DNA of 64,000 bases, taken from the NCBI GenBank assembly GCA_963575745.1, contig CAUYUJ010014002.1, forward strand, positions 628,820 to 692,819, given 5' to 3'. Source of the DNA: Prorocentrum cordatum. Lineage: Eukaryota > Sar > Dinophyceae > Prorocentrales > Prorocentraceae. Below are positions 11,527 through 22,850 of the stretch, piece after piece; the first letter of the stretch is position 1; the number at the start of each line of letters is the position of its first letter. The notes below the pieces were generated by a model, which did no database searches, was not told where the DNA came from, and was given only the letters and a program-made list of their open reading frames with translations. Position numbers and translations under genes: made by a program.

Positions 11527-12237
11527 ATGGCGATGTTTCCCCCGGCTGGAGCTACTGGAGCTGGCCGCTTGTCTGTTCGTGGTCTTAAAGATGGTACGGG
11601 CGGGGTCGCCGCTGCAGGTGATCCTGAAGTTCTTCGTCGCTCCAGGGCGCAGCGCTCTGCCGCGCGGAGGCGGGCTTGCGAAGCTGCTGGTCTCGGTCTG
11701 TTTTCGGCTCGCGCTAAAGTGGTGCAGCTGAACACCAAGCTGGCTATGGCCCACGGGCATTGAGCGGCCCTCGAGTTGGAGGCAAGTAGCGCGGAGTTCG
11801 ACGGCGCCGCGGAGGAGCTCAGGCGTCGGGTGCAACTCATCTTGCCGGTGCTCGCTGCTGGCTTGGCTGGTGTCCGAGTCGATGGCGAGGCGCGTGTTCG
11901 CAGGAATTTGGTATCGCACGACTTCGGCACGCCTGCCCAGGTTATCGCTGGCGATTCGCGCAGCGAGCTGAATAGGTTCCAACGAAAAGGTCGAGCTAGA
12001 GCCTCGGGCGCTGTGCTGAAGGCGGACAGTCCAGTATTCATTCCTGGAGCTGGCCACTGGGTGCCGCTCGGTCCCGTCGTGGGTGTCATGTGCGCTTGTA
12101 GCGCGGTCGTCTTTTCCTCCTGTTCGCTTCGCCATGTTTTTGTCCAACGAGGGTTCGGTCGCGGCTTCGGGTTCCTTGTCCGGGGCGTACGGGGACCAGG
12201 CTGGTGGGCTGCTGTGCTTCGCGAGGGACACGGGTGA
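11527..12237 (+). pseudogene. Probable processed pseudogene behind the leader relic
   Basis: The first ATG after the leader relic, 40 nt downstream, opens a 78-codon frame ending in TGA at 11761-11763. The same frame then stays open to 12237 and remains helix-like across the stop (KVVQLNTKLAMAHGH, stop, AALELEASSAEFDGAAEELR). One nonsense change in a longer ancestral frame, for example CGA to TGA, is a simple explanation. I recognise no family. No intron is evident, as expected for a retrocopy. A minus-strand ORF of 282 codons covers the same DNA, but the leader fixes the plus strand as sense. Confidence 0.45.
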
Positions 12238-12655
12238 GGTGGAGGCGAGTGCGGCCGATGCTGGGTCGCAGGAGGCCGACGTGGAGGCGTCCAACGAGAA
12301 TGAGGTACCAGAGAGCATCCCCGAGGGCACCTTCGCCGAGACGCAGGCCGGCCGTTCCCGACGCCGTCATAGAGCAGGAGGGTATGCAGTTTCTGTGGAC
12401 TCCGCGGGGCCTGCCACACGACCCTGGCGAGGGCCGCTAATTTTGCCTGATATCAGTCTGTGCTGGTTGGATCGCTGTCTTTCTGGAGCATTGGTTCTCC
12501 TTGCCTATGGATTATTGCGTCTGCCGTGGCGTCGTTATTCTTTGTTCTCGGCATCGGATCTTCCTGGTACAGCGTGTTCGCGCATTGAATGTGGCTGCCG
12601 CCGAGATCGCGCTGTCGCTCGGTTTCGTGGGCTCGGTTTCCGCTATTCGGCCTGA
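12134..12655 (+). CDS. Acidic ORF of unknown function, 173 codons
   Basis: The ATG at 12134 opens a frame overlapping the end of the previous pseudogene frame in a different phase. Its first 80 residues are acidic and non-repetitive (DTGEVEASAADAGSQEADVE, NENEVPESIPEG), then a basic patch RSRRRHR, then hydrophobic residues. It could be the displaced continuation of the same retrocopied gene after a frameshift. No family recognised. Coding status is uncertain, since the opposite strand is also open. Confidence 0.3.
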   Translation: MFLSNEGSVAASGSLSGAYGDQAGGLLCFARDTGEVEASAADAGSQEADVEASNENEVPESIPEGTFAETQAGRSRRRHRAGGYAVSVDSAGPATRPWRGPLILPDISLCWLDRCLSGALVLLAYGLLRLPWRRYSLFSASDLPGTACSRIECGCRRDRAVARFRGLGFRYSA

Positions 12656-12697
12656 ACGCCCGCGTGTTGCACCAGCGCGTGAAGGAGGTGTCTCGCG

Positions 12698-13167
12698 TGG
12701 AGGAGGAGGAGCAGGAAAAAAGGAGAGGGAGAGGGAGGGGGAGAGGGAGGAGGAGGAGGAGGAGGAGGAGGAGGAGGAGGAGGAGGAGGAGGAGGAGGAG
12801 GAGGGATGGGGATGAGGAGGAGGAGGAGGAGGGGGGGAGGAGGAGGAGGAGAGGAGGAGGAGGAAAGGTGGAAGAGGAGGAGGAGGAGGAGGAGGAGGAG
12901 GCGGAGGAGGAGGAGGAGGCGGAGGAGGAGGAGGAGGAGGAGGAGGAGGAGCAGCAGGAGGAGGGCGACGAGGGCGAGGCGGAGGCGGAGGCGGAGGCGC
13001 GACGGCGGAGGAGGAGGAGGAGAGGAGGCGGCGGAGGAGGAGGAGGAGGAGGAGGAGGAGGAGGAGGAGGAGGACGGAGGAGGAGGAGGAGGAGGAGGAG
13101 AACGAGGAGGGGGAGGGGGGAGGAGGAGAGGAGGAGGAGGGGAGGAGGAGGAGGAGGGGGGGGAGGA

Positions 13168-13198
<31 letters not shown>

Positions 13199-13300
13199 AG
13201 GAGGAGGAGGAGGAGGGGAGGAGGAGGAGGAGGAGGAGGAGGAGGAGGAGGAGGAGGAGGAGGGGAGGAGGAGGAGGAGGAGGAGGAGGAGGAGGGGGTG
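12698..13300. repeat. Long GGA triplet array
   Basis: About 600 bp of nearly pure plus-strand (GGA)n with GCA, GGC and GGGG interruptions. All frames are open through it and give E/G/R-only readings that should not be annotated. Confidence 0.95.
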
Positions 13301-13383
13301 AATCAGCGACCGCGGGGGCTCGGATGCCCCAGCCCGCCCAGGAGGGCGCGCCCCCACCATCGGGCCAGCCGCCGGAGGAACAG

Positions 13384-13384
13384 T

Positions 13385-13442
<58 letters not shown>
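13384..13442. repeat. (CAA)n microsatellite
   Basis: About 20 uninterrupted AAC triplets. Such (CAA)n runs mark the start of the repeat units that follow. Confidence 0.95.
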
Positions 13443-13444
<2 letters not shown>

Positions 13445-14225
13445 CATTTTACCCGAACGCGTGGTGTTCTCCCCAGTGCCAGGGTTTTCATACGACACCA
13501 GGCAATACCCCCACTTCGTGGGGGGGCATTACAAGCTCTACCAAATATCCAAACGACTCTTCGCGACCACCCAAACCCAGCTTCCCGCCCTATGACGTTG
13601 GGACACTTCACTTCGTGGCGTGCGGACGACCGTGGCTACTACACTGGCGTGGGGTACACACCCACAGAACCCAATGGTTTTTGGAGATTTCGGCGTGCGC
13701 GCGCGAAGAAAAAACGAATGTGTCCCGCATGGTATTATTTGACAGGGATGATGGCCCTGGCAGGTGCGCAACCGTTGTCGCAGAAGTTCGAAAAAGTTGC
13801 TCGCAAAAGCCCGTTTGACAGAAATGTTTAAAAAGTGTTGGGTTTCCTACGAATCCGCAAGAGCGCGCGGGATGAGATTTTGACATTTTTTTGTTGAAAA
13901 ACCATTGGTTTTTGATGTTTTTATGTTAAAATCGCTCCGAACACTAAGTTTTGGAAGGATTTCGTCTTGCGCGCGCGAATGTCCACTTTACCTTATTTTT
14001 TACAAGGGATTCTTGAAATTTGATAATATTTGAACAAGAAATTTCATTTTATAGTGTTTTTTGCAAGGGAAAGCGGATTACAACAAAACAACCGGATCTT
14101 GATCACTCGAATTACCTGAGGCTTCCTCACGAAAATGATGAAAACGTGGCTGCGGCCTAGGCGCGGCGGGGGGGGCGCGCACCAGGGGGCCCAACAATAA
14201 TTATTCTTTAGAATTAATAATGTTC

Positions 14226-14236
<11 letters not shown>
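13443..14236 (+). repeat. CAA-headed repeat unit, intact target copy
   Basis: Three blocks follow one another. Block A (13443-13667) recurs at 14305-14520. Block B (13668-14000) recurs at 14847-15188, and a diverged copy lies at about 14595-14846. Block C (14001-14236) recurs at 19878-20112. B and C are contiguous here but are separated by 4.7 kb of satellite in the other copy. Block B holds the near-palindrome AAAACCATTGGTTTT. The unit ends in AACAATAATTATTCTTTAG just before the next (CAA)n. Confidence 0.85.
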
Positions 14237-14265
<29 letters not shown>

Positions 14266-14300
14266 CAACAACAACAACAACAACACCAACAACAACAATT
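14224..14300. repeat. (CAA)n microsatellite
   Basis: CAA triplets with two interruptions, heading the second repeat unit. Confidence 0.95.
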
Positions 14301-15188
14301 ACTAGCACGTGGGGACACTCCGTTCTCACCAGTGCCAGGGTTTTCGTACGACGCCCAATACCCCCACTTTGTGGGGGGGCCGGTTCAAGCTCTACCAATT
14401 TCCAAACGACTCTTCGCCACCACCCACACCCAGCTTCCCGCCCTATGACGTTCGGACACTTCACTTCGTGGCCTGCGGACGACCGTGGCTACTACACTGG
14501 CGCATGGGTACAGTGACTTGTTGTGGTGACATTTTCTGGACGCTAGCTTAGTATACGACTTTTCCCCCTGTTCCAACACTGGACACCGACACGCGCGCAT
14601 GTGTCCCGCATGGTATGTTTTGCAAGGGATTGTGGCCCCTGGCAGGCGCGCGAACGCCGTTGAAAGAGCTTGCGAAAGTAGCTCGCGCGAGCTCATGTAA
14701 CATAAATGTTGAAAAACCATTGGTTTTTTAGGATTCGGACAGCGCGCGCGGGTAGAAATTTTGAAAATTCGTACAGATGTTCTTCGAGGACCTACGGTGC
14801 GATTCGTATGATTTTATGTTGCGCGGTGCTAAAATCCCTAAGAAACCCAATGGTTTTTGAAGATTTCGGCGTGCGCGCGCGAAGAAAAAACTAATGTGTC
14901 CCGCATGGTACTATTTGACAGGGATGATGGCCCTGGCAGGTGCGCAACCGTTGTTGGAGAAGTTCGAAACACGTGAAAAAGTTGCTCGCAAAAGCCCGTT
15001 TGACAGAAATGTTTAAAACAGTGTTGGGTTTCCTACAAATCCGCAAGAGCGCGCGGGATGAATTTTTGACATTTTTTTTGAGAAACCATTGGTTTTTTTT
15101 GATGTTTTTATGTTAAAATCGCTACGAACACTAAGGTTTTGGAAGGATTTCGTCTTGCGCGCGCGAATGTCCACTTTACCTTATTTTT
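14301..15188 (+). repeat. Second CAA-headed unit, left flank of the satellite insertion
   Basis: Block A copy (14305-14520), a diverged block B (about 14595-14846), then a close block B copy (14847-15188). Block B stops at CCTTATTTTT (15179-15188), exactly where the satellite block begins. In the other copy, block C continues without interruption from the same point. Confidence 0.85.
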
Positions 15189-17300
15189 CCCAACCATCCT
15201 GTGGTGTTGGGTCCTCGTTTTGAAGAGACAGCGCCCCGCGTCCACTCCTCCCGCTGCCCCTCCCCCTCCTCCTTGCGTTTCACCCACCCAGCACAGCGTT
15301 TCGTTGCCCCATAGGGAGCTCCACCGAAGGCCCCAGTGGGGGTGTTCGCATGCGGTTCCCCCACCCAGGGCAGCGTTTCGTGGCCCCATAGGGAGCTCCA
15401 CCGAAGGCCCCAGTGGGGCGTGTTCGCATTCCGGTTCCCCCACCCAGGGCAGCGTTTCGTAGCCCCATAGGGAGCTCCACCGAAGGCCCCAGTGGGGGTG
15501 TTCGCATGCGGTTCCCCCACCCAGGGCAGCGTTTCGTGGCCCCATAGGGAGCTCCACCGAAGGCCCCAGTGGGGGTGTTTGCATGCGGTTCCCCCACCCA
15601 GGGCAGCGTTTCGTAGCCCCATAGGGAGCTCCACCGCAGGCCCCAGTGGGGGTGTTCGCATGCGGTTCCCCCACCCAGGGCAGCGTTTCGTGGCCCCATA
15701 GGGAGCTCCACCGAAGGCCCCAGTGGGGGTGTTCGCATGCGGTTCCCCCTCCCAGGGCAGCGTTTCGTGGCCCCATAGGGAGCTCCACCGAAGGCCCCAG
15801 TGGGGGTGTTCGCATGCGGTTCCCCCACCCAGGGCAGCGTTTCGTAGCACCATAGGGAGCTCCACCGAAGGCCCCAGTGGGGGTGTTCGCATGCGGTTCC
15901 CCCCCCCAGGGCAGCGTTTCGTGGCCCCATAGGGAGCTCCACCGAAGGCCCCAGTGGGGGTGTTCGCATGCGGTTCCCCCACCCAGGGCAGCGTTTCGTA
16001 GCCCCATAGGGAGCTCCACCGAAGGCCCCAGTGGGGGTGTTCCCATGCGGTTCCCCCACCCAGGGCAGCGTTTCGTGGCCCCATAGGGAGCTCCACCGAA
16101 GGCCCCAGTGGGGGTGTTCGCATGCGGTTCCCCCACCCAGGGCAGCGTTTCGTAGCCCCATAGGGAGCTCCACAAAAGGCCCCAGTGGGGGTGTTCGCAT
16201 GCGGTTCCCCCACCCAGGGCAGCGCTTCGTGGCCCCATAGGGAGCTCCACCGAAGGCCCCAGCGGGGGTGTTCGCATGCGGTTCCCCCACCCAGGGCAGC
16301 GTTTCGTCGCCCCATAGGGAGCTCCACCGAAGGCCCCAGTGGGGGTGTTCGCATGCGGTTCCCCCACCCAGGGCAGCGTTTCGTAGCCCCATAGGGAGCT
16401 CCACCGAAGGCCCCAGTGGGAGTGTTCGCATGCGGTTCCCCCACCCAGGGCAGCGTTTCGTGGCCCCATAGGGAGCTCCACCGAAGGCCCCAGTGGGGGT
16501 GTCCACATGCGGTTCCCCCACCCAGGGCAGCGTTTCGTGGCCCCATAGGGAGCTCCACCGAAGGCCCCAGCGGGGGTGTCCACATGCGGTTCCCCCACCC
16601 AGGGCAGCGTTTCGTGGCCCCATAGGGAGCTCCACCGAAGGCCCCAGTGGGGGTGTTCGCAAGCGGTTCCCCCACCCAGGGCAGCGTTTCGTAGCCCCAT
16701 AGGGAGCTCCACCGAAGGCCCCAGTGGGGGTGTTCGCATGCGGTTCCCCCACCCAGGGCAGCGTTTCGTAGCCCCATAGGGAGCTCCACCGAAGGCCCCA
16801 GTGGGGGTGTTCGCATGCGGGTCCCCCACCCAGGGCAGCGTTTCGTGGCCCCATAGGGAGCTCCACCGAAGGCCCCAGTGGGGGTGTCCACATGCGGTTC
16901 CCCCACCCAGGGCAGCGCATCGTGGCCCCATAGGGAGCTCCACCGAAGGCCCCAGTGGCTGCTCTCGCATTTTGCGGTTTCCCCCACCTGGCAGCGCTTC
17001 GTGGCCCCATGGGTAGCTCCACCGAAAGCCACCCCCCCACCCAGGGCAGCGATTCGTGGCACCATAGGGAGCTCCACCGAAGGCCCCAGTGGCGCAGTTC
17101 GCATGCGGTTCCCCCACCCAGGGCAGCGTTTCGTAGCCCCATAGGGAGCTCCACCGAAGGCCCGCCCCGGCGGCGCAGTCCGCATGCGGTTCCCCCATCC
17201 AAGGCAGCGCTGCGTGGCCCCATATGGAGCCCCACCGAAAGCGGCACCCACAACGCGTTATCAACAATTGCTTATGGTTGGGTTTTTCGCCAGGATAATT
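15189..17300. repeat. 77-bp satellite element 1
   Basis: About 25 units of 77 bp (consensus starts CCCCCACCCAGGGCAGCG, continues CCATAGGGAGCTCCACCG and ends TTCGCATGCGGTT). In the regular part neighbouring units alternate between CGTGGCCCC and CGTAGCCCC, giving a 154-bp higher-order repeat. The last units differ in a fixed order (GGCTGCTCTCGC, GGCGCAGTTCGC, CCGGCGGCGCAGTCCGC, CATCCAAGGC). The minus strand is free of stops in all three frames across the units, with an ATG at 17253 near the tail. Since 77 is not a multiple of 3, openness in one frame forces openness in all. Confidence 0.9.
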
Positions 17301-17887
17301 TCCTAACCATCCTGTGGTGTTGGGTCCTCGTTTTGAAGAGACAGCGCCCCGCGTCCACTCCTCCCGCTGCCCCTCCCCCTCGCGGGGGCGTTCGCATGCG
17401 GTTCCCCCACCCAGGGCAGCGTTTCGTAGCCCCATAGGGAGCTCCACCGAAGGCCCCAGTGGGGGTGTTCGCATGCGGTTCCCCCACCCAGGGCAGCGTT
17501 TCGTGGCACCATAGGGAGCTNNNNNNNNNNNNNNNNNNNNNNNNNNNNNNNNNNNNNNNNNNNNNNNNNNNNNNNNNNNNNNNNNNNNNNNNNNNNNNNN
17601 NNNNNNNNNNNNNNNNNNNNCCCCCACCCAGGGCAGCGTTTCGTGGCCCCATAGGGAGCTCCACCGAATGCCCCAGTGGCGCAGTTCGCATGCGGTTCCC
17701 CCACCAGGGCAGCGTTTCGTAGCCCCATAGGGAGCTCCACCGAAGGCCCGCCCCGGCGGCGCAGTCCGCATGCGGTTCCCCCATCCAAGGCAGCGCTTCG
17801 TGGCCCCATATGGAGCCCCACCGAAAGCGGCACCCACAACGCGTTACCAACAATTGCTTATGGTTGGGTCTTTCGCCAGGATAATTT
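17301..17887. repeat. 77-bp satellite element 2, interrupted by an assembly gap
   Basis: Has the same head, a few 77-bp units, and the same tail series as elements 1 and 3. The 100-N gap at 17521-17620 falls inside it, so its true length is unknown. The minus-strand ATG equivalent to that of element 1 is at 17839. Confidence 0.85.
17521..17620. other. Assembly gap (100 N)
   Basis: Run of 100 N inside the 77-bp array; probably a fixed-size placeholder, so the copy number is not reliable. Confidence 0.99.
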
Positions 17888-19877
17888 CCCAACCATCCTG
17901 TGGTGTTGGGTCCTCGTTTTGAAGAGACAGCGCCCCGCGTCCACTCCTCCCGCTGCCCCCTCCTCCCTCCTCCCCCTCCTTGCCTCTGCTCTCGGCATTC
18001 TCTCACACGTTTCGTAGCCCCATAGGGAGCTCCACCGAAGGCCCCAGTGGGGGTGTTCGCCTGCGGTTCCCCCACCCAGGGCAGCGTTTCGTGGCCCCAT
18101 AGGGAGCTCCACCGAAGGCCCCAGTGGGGGTGTTCGCATGCGGTTCCCCCACCCAGGGCAGCGTTTCGTAGCCCCATAGGGAGCTCCACCGAAGGCCCCA
18201 GTGGGGGTGTTCGCATGCGGTTTCCCCACCCAGGGCAGCGTTTCGTGGCCCCATAGGGAGCTCCACCGAAGGCCCCAGTGGGGGTGTTCGCATGCGGTTC
18301 CCCCACCCAGGGCAGCGAATCGTTGCCCCATAGGGAGCTCCACCGAAGGCCCCAGTGGGGGTGTTCGCATGCGGTTCCCCCACCCAGGGCAGCGCTTTGT
18401 GGCCCCATAGGGAGCTCCACCGAAGGCCCCAGTGGGGGTGTTCGCATGCGGTTCCCCCACCCAGGGCAGCGTTGCGTGGCCCCATAGGGAGCTCCACCGA
18501 AGGCCCCAGTGGGGGTGTTCGCATGCGGTTCCCCCACCCAGGGCAGCGTTTCGTAGCCCCATAGGGAGCTCCACCGAAGGCCCCAGTGGGGGTGTTCGCA
18601 TGCGGTTCCCCCGCCCAGGGCAGCGTTTTTTTGTATCCCCATAGGGAGCTCCACCGAAGGCCCCAGTGGGGGTGTTCGCATGCGGTTCCCCCACCCAGGG
18701 CAGCGTTTCGTGGCCCCATAGGGAGCTCCACCGAAGGCCCCAGGGGGGGTGTTCGCATGCGGTTCCCCCACCCAGGGCAGCGTTTCGTAGCCCCATAGGG
18801 AGCTCCACCGAAGGCCCCAGTGGGGGTGTTCGCATGCGGTTCCCCCACCCAGGGCAGCGTTTCGTGGCCCCATAGGGAGCTCCACCGAAGGCCCCAGTGG
18901 GGGTGTTCGCATGCGGTTCCCCCACCCAGGGCAGCGTTTCGTAGCCCCATAGGGAGCTCCACCGAAGGCCCCAGTGGGGGTGTTCGCATGCGGTTCCCCC
19001 ACCCAGGGCAGCGTTTCGTGGCCCCATAGGGAGCTCCACCGAAGGCCCCAGTGGGGGGGGTGTTCGCATGCGGTTCCCCCACCCAGGGCAGCGTTTCGTA
19101 GCCCCATAGGGAGCTCCACCGAAGGCCCCAGTGGGGGTGTTCGCATGCGGTTCCCCCACCCAGGGCAGCGTTTCGTGGCCCCATAGGGAGCTCCACCGAA
19201 GGCCCCAGTGGGGGTGTTCGCATGCGGTTCCCCCACCCAGGGCAGCGTTTCGTAGCCCCATAGGGAGCTCCACCGAAGGCCCCAGTGGGGGTGTTCGCAT
19301 GCGGTTCCCCCACCCAGGGCAGCGTTTCGTGGCCCCATAGGGAGCTCCACCGAAGGCCCCAGTGGGGGTGTTCGCATGCGGTTCCCCCACCCAGGGCAGC
19401 GTTTCGTAGCCCCATAGGGAGCTCCACCGAAGGCCCCAGTGGGGGTGTTCGCATGCGGTTCCCCCACCCAGGGCAGCGTTTCGTGGCCCCATAGGGAGCT
19501 CCACCGAAGGCCCCAGTGGCTGCTCTCGCATGCGGTTCCCCCACCCAGGGCAGCGCTTCGTGGCCCCATGGGGAGCTCCACCGAAAGCCCCCGTGGCGCA
19601 GTTCGCATGCGCTTCCCCCACCCAGGGCAGCGTTTCGTGGCACCATAGGGAGCTCCACCGAAGGCCCCAGTGGCGCAGTTCGCATGCGGTTCCCCCACCC
19701 AGGGCAGCGTTTCGTAGCCCCATAGGGAGCTCCACCGAAGGCCCGCCCCGGTGGCGCAGTCCGCATGCGGTTCCCCCATCCAAGGCAGCGCTTCGTGGCC
19801 CCATATGGAGCCCCACCGAAAGCGGCACCCACAACGCGTTACCAACAATTGCTTATGGTTGGGTCTTTCGCCAGGAT
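17888..19877. repeat. 77-bp satellite element 3
   Basis: About 24 units of 77 bp between the standard head and tail. The tail units occur in the same order as in element 1, while internal units are nearly identical to each other. That pattern suggests whole-element duplication followed by internal homogenisation. The minus-strand ATG is at 19834. Confidence 0.9.
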
Positions 19878-20112
19878 ATTTTGCAAGGGATTCTTGAAGT
19901 TTGGTTATGTTAGAACAAGAAATGTCCACTTTGCCTTTTTTTTGCAAGGGAAAACGGGGGACAACAAAACAACCGGATCCGGACACCCACGTTTTGCCTG
20001 AGACTTCCTTACGAAAATGATGAAAATGTGGCTGCGGCCTAGGCGCGGCGAGGGGGCCGCGCACCAGGGGTCCCAACAATAATTATTCTTTAGAATAAAT
20101 AATGTTCAACAA
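19878..20112 (+). repeat. Block C, right flank of the satellite insertion
   Basis: Close copy of 14001-14236 (GCAAGGGATTCTTGAA, ACAACAAAACAACCGGATC, GTGGCTGCGGCCTAGGCGCG, AACAATAATTATTCTTTAG). It leads directly into the (CAA)n head of the following 0.8-kb units. Confidence 0.85.
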
Positions 20113-22850
20113 CAAACACAACACCGTCAACAGCAACAACAACACCAACAGCAACGACGCCAACAACAACAATCATTTCGAGACTGCGCGCTCTTATCTG
20201 CTCGCGTGCCACTCTCCGCGCATATCCCAAACCCTCGAGGCCCGCCCCCTTCGTCCCCGACCGGACCCCTTTGGGGCATATCTTTCTTACCGGCAACGTG
20301 TATTTCGCGCAGCCCCAGAGGTGGGGAAAGACAGGACTGAGGTAGGGGAAGAGAGGACGGATGGAAGGAATACAATAGGGATGGAGGAGGATGGAGCACG
20401 GGCTAGGAGCTGAAAACACGCGGAAGAACCAGACGGGCAGATCGGGCGGGTAGACCCTACCAGGCGGGTCGGGATAGCCGTCCCAGGCGACCAGGTCGAG
20501 CAGGCGGGTTGCTCAAGCGTGCGTCCTGCATAAATCGCGGGGAAGTATCGAGCGACAGATCGATTCCCAAATCAATCGTGAGGAATTCCAAAGCGAGAGC
20601 GCGACCCCTGAATGTCGAGGGCGCGGCGATTCAATAAATTGCGGAACTCCAATGCGAGGGCGCGATTCCTGAATACATTGTGAGGAAGTCCCGCGCGAGA
20701 GCGCGATTTGGCAATACATTGTGAGGAAGTATCAGGCGGGAACCGTTGTTGTTGTTGTTGTTGTAGTTCGGGGGCCACCAATCCAGTTTGACCCTCGTGA
20801 CTTTCTCTGATAAGAGAAAGTGTGCGAGCCCCGGGGGGAAACTTCAATTGAAAAATAGACTGGTCACCGGAGGGGGGGATGCACAATAATTAGTCTTGAA
20901 TCGTGGAAGCTCAACAACAGCAGCAACAACACCAGCAACAACAGCACCACCAACAACAACGACAACAACATCGACAGCAACAACAACACCACGAGCATCA
21001 ACAACAACAATCCGTTTAAGACTGTTCGCGCCTATCTGCTCACGTGCCAATCAATACGTGTAACCCGAGCCCTCGGCACCCGCCTTTCGTACCCCTTTTG
21101 AGGTATATCTTCCTTACCTGCCACGCGTATTGAGTGCAGCCCGTAAAACAAGGGAAGAGAAGACGGGTGGATTGGGGAGAGAGAAGAATGGAACACGAGA
21201 GAAGCTAGCAGGAGGGGGGCAAGGAGCAGAAACAAAGGGTATAACCAGACGGGCAGATCGGGTGGGCAGACCCAAACGGGCGGGTCGGGAAGGCGGGCCC
21301 AGGCGACCAGGTCGAGCAGGCGGGTTGCTGAAGCGTGGGTCCTGCATGAATCGCGAGGAGGAAGTCTCGAGCGATAGCGCGATACCCAAATCAACCGCAA
21401 TAAATGCCGAAGCGAGAGCGTGATTTCTGAGCGTTGAGGGCGCATTGTCTGAATAAGCTGCGAGGAGGTCCCACCTGAGAGCGTGAGGAAGTCCTGCGCG
21501 AGAGCGCGATTTGGATATACATTGTCAGGAAGCATAAGGCGAGAGCCGCTGTTGTTGTAAAACCGGGGGCCAACGACACAGTTTGAGCCCCGTGACTTTC
21601 CCCTGATAGAAAATAGGGTACGCGCCCCGTGGGAAGCATTTCAATTGAAAAACAAGGGTCACAGGAGGGGGGGTCACCAATACTTATTCAGTAGCGAGTG
21701 TTCAACAACCAAGACCAACAGCACCAACAATAATTTTAGGACTGTTCGCTCTTATCTGCTCGCGTTCCATCCAACGCGTGCGTTCCAAATCCTCGATACC
21801 CGGTCTCTTCGTTTTGGATCGTACCCCGTCGGGGGCTCAGGGGTATATTTTCTTTACCTGCAACGTGTATTTCGTGCAGCCCTTAAGGCAAGGGGAAGAC
21901 AGGGCGGATGAAAGGAAGGGACAAAGGGGGAGGGACGCGGATGGAGCACGAGAGAGAGAGTAGCAGGAGAGAGGCCAGAAGCAGAAAACACGTGGCATAA
22001 CCAGACAGGCAACTCGGGCGGGTAGACCCTAACGGGCGGGCCGGGAAGGCGGGCCCAGGCGGCCAGGCGGCCAGGTGGACTGGACCAGACGGGTTGCTCA
22101 AGCGTGCGTCGCGCATGAATCGCGAAGAAGTTTCGAGCGATAGCGCGATTCCAAAATACATCGTGAGGAATCCAAAGCGACACCGTGATGTTCGAGTGTC
22201 GATGGCGCGGCGCTGGAATAAATTGCGAGGAAGTCCCACGCGAGAGCGCGATTCTTGCATACATTGTCAGGAAGTCCCGCGCGAGAGCGCGATTTGGGAA
22301 TACAGTGTGAGGAAGTATCAGGCGGGAACCGTTGTTGTTGTAGTTCGGGGGGCCAGGGGGCCAGTTTGAGCTTCAAGGCGTATTCCCTGATCAAGAAAAG
22401 GTGCGAGCCCGGGGAGGGGCACTTCAGTTGGATAAAGACAGTGTGAGCCGCGGGGAGCAACAATAGTTATTCTTCAGATGTGAGAACTCCACCACAACAA
22501 CGACAGCATCACCATTGTATGCATCGCGAGGAAGTCTCGCAGCCGATTCTCAACTCGATCATGAGGGGATCCACAGCGAGAGCGGTGTCGAACGGAATTT
22601 TGAGCGAGGAAGTCCCACACGAAGCCGCGACTCTTGTTCAACATGTGGGGCAGTCCATCGCGAAAGATCCATTTGGGAGAGAGGGGTAGCAGGTAGGAGC
22701 CGTTGTCGTTGTAGTTCGGGGCCCAATCGCCCAGTTTGGTGATCCTTCACTTTCTCCCTGGTGAAGACATGGTGCGAACCCTGGGAGAAGCGCTTACATT
22801 GAACAAGCACACTGGTTACCGGAAGGATGATCAACAATAACTGTTTGGAA
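20101..22850 (+). repeat. 0.8-kb CAA-headed tandem units 1-4
   Basis: Unit starts (first CAA words) lie at about 20104, 20911, 21701 and 22486; the fourth is short. Each holds, in order, a CAA head, CTTATCTGCTCGCGTGCCA, a stretch around CTTACCTGCCACGTGTAT, a purine-rich part, GACGGGCAGATCGGGCGGG words, several 41-bp subrepeats (for example AATACATTGTGAGGAAGT, with GCGCGAGAGCGCGA), a GTT run and an AACAATAATTATTC-like end. Copies are clearly diverged. No coding signal. Confidence 0.75.

Larger units (their letters stand above)
15189..19877. mobile_element. Inserted block of three tandem 77-bp satellite elements
   Basis: The block lies between block B (ending 15188) and block C (resuming about 19878), which are contiguous at 14000/14001. 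ATTTT sits at both edges (15183-15188 and 19878-19882), compatible with a target duplication. It holds three head-to-tail elements. Each starts CCCAACCATC (CTAACCATC in element 2), has a head with TTTTGAAGAGACAGCGCCCC, then 77-bp units, then a tail ending TATGGTTGGG and TTCGCCAGGAT. CCCAACCAT at the head and ATGGTTGGG at the tail are 9-bp inverted ends. Confidence 0.85.

Noticed and set aside
11482-12330. 282-codon minus-strand ORF
   Set aside because: It lies antisense to the leader relic and mirrors GC-rich codon structure of the plus strand; no independent support.
12512-13498. Long ORFs on both strands through GGA arrays (also 11046-11492, 53399-54190)
   Set aside because: They consist only of the few residues encoded by triplet repeats and are open in every frame.
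15108-17837. A 909-codon minus-strand ORF across the satellite
   Set aside because: It is made of 77-bp satellite units and runs through the N gap as unknown residues. All three frames are open for the same reason, so it is not listed as a gene; a selection test is proposed instead.
20520-20750. CRISPR-like array
   Set aside because: The 41-bp repeats are contiguous and degenerate with no unique spacers, and the DNA is eukaryotic.
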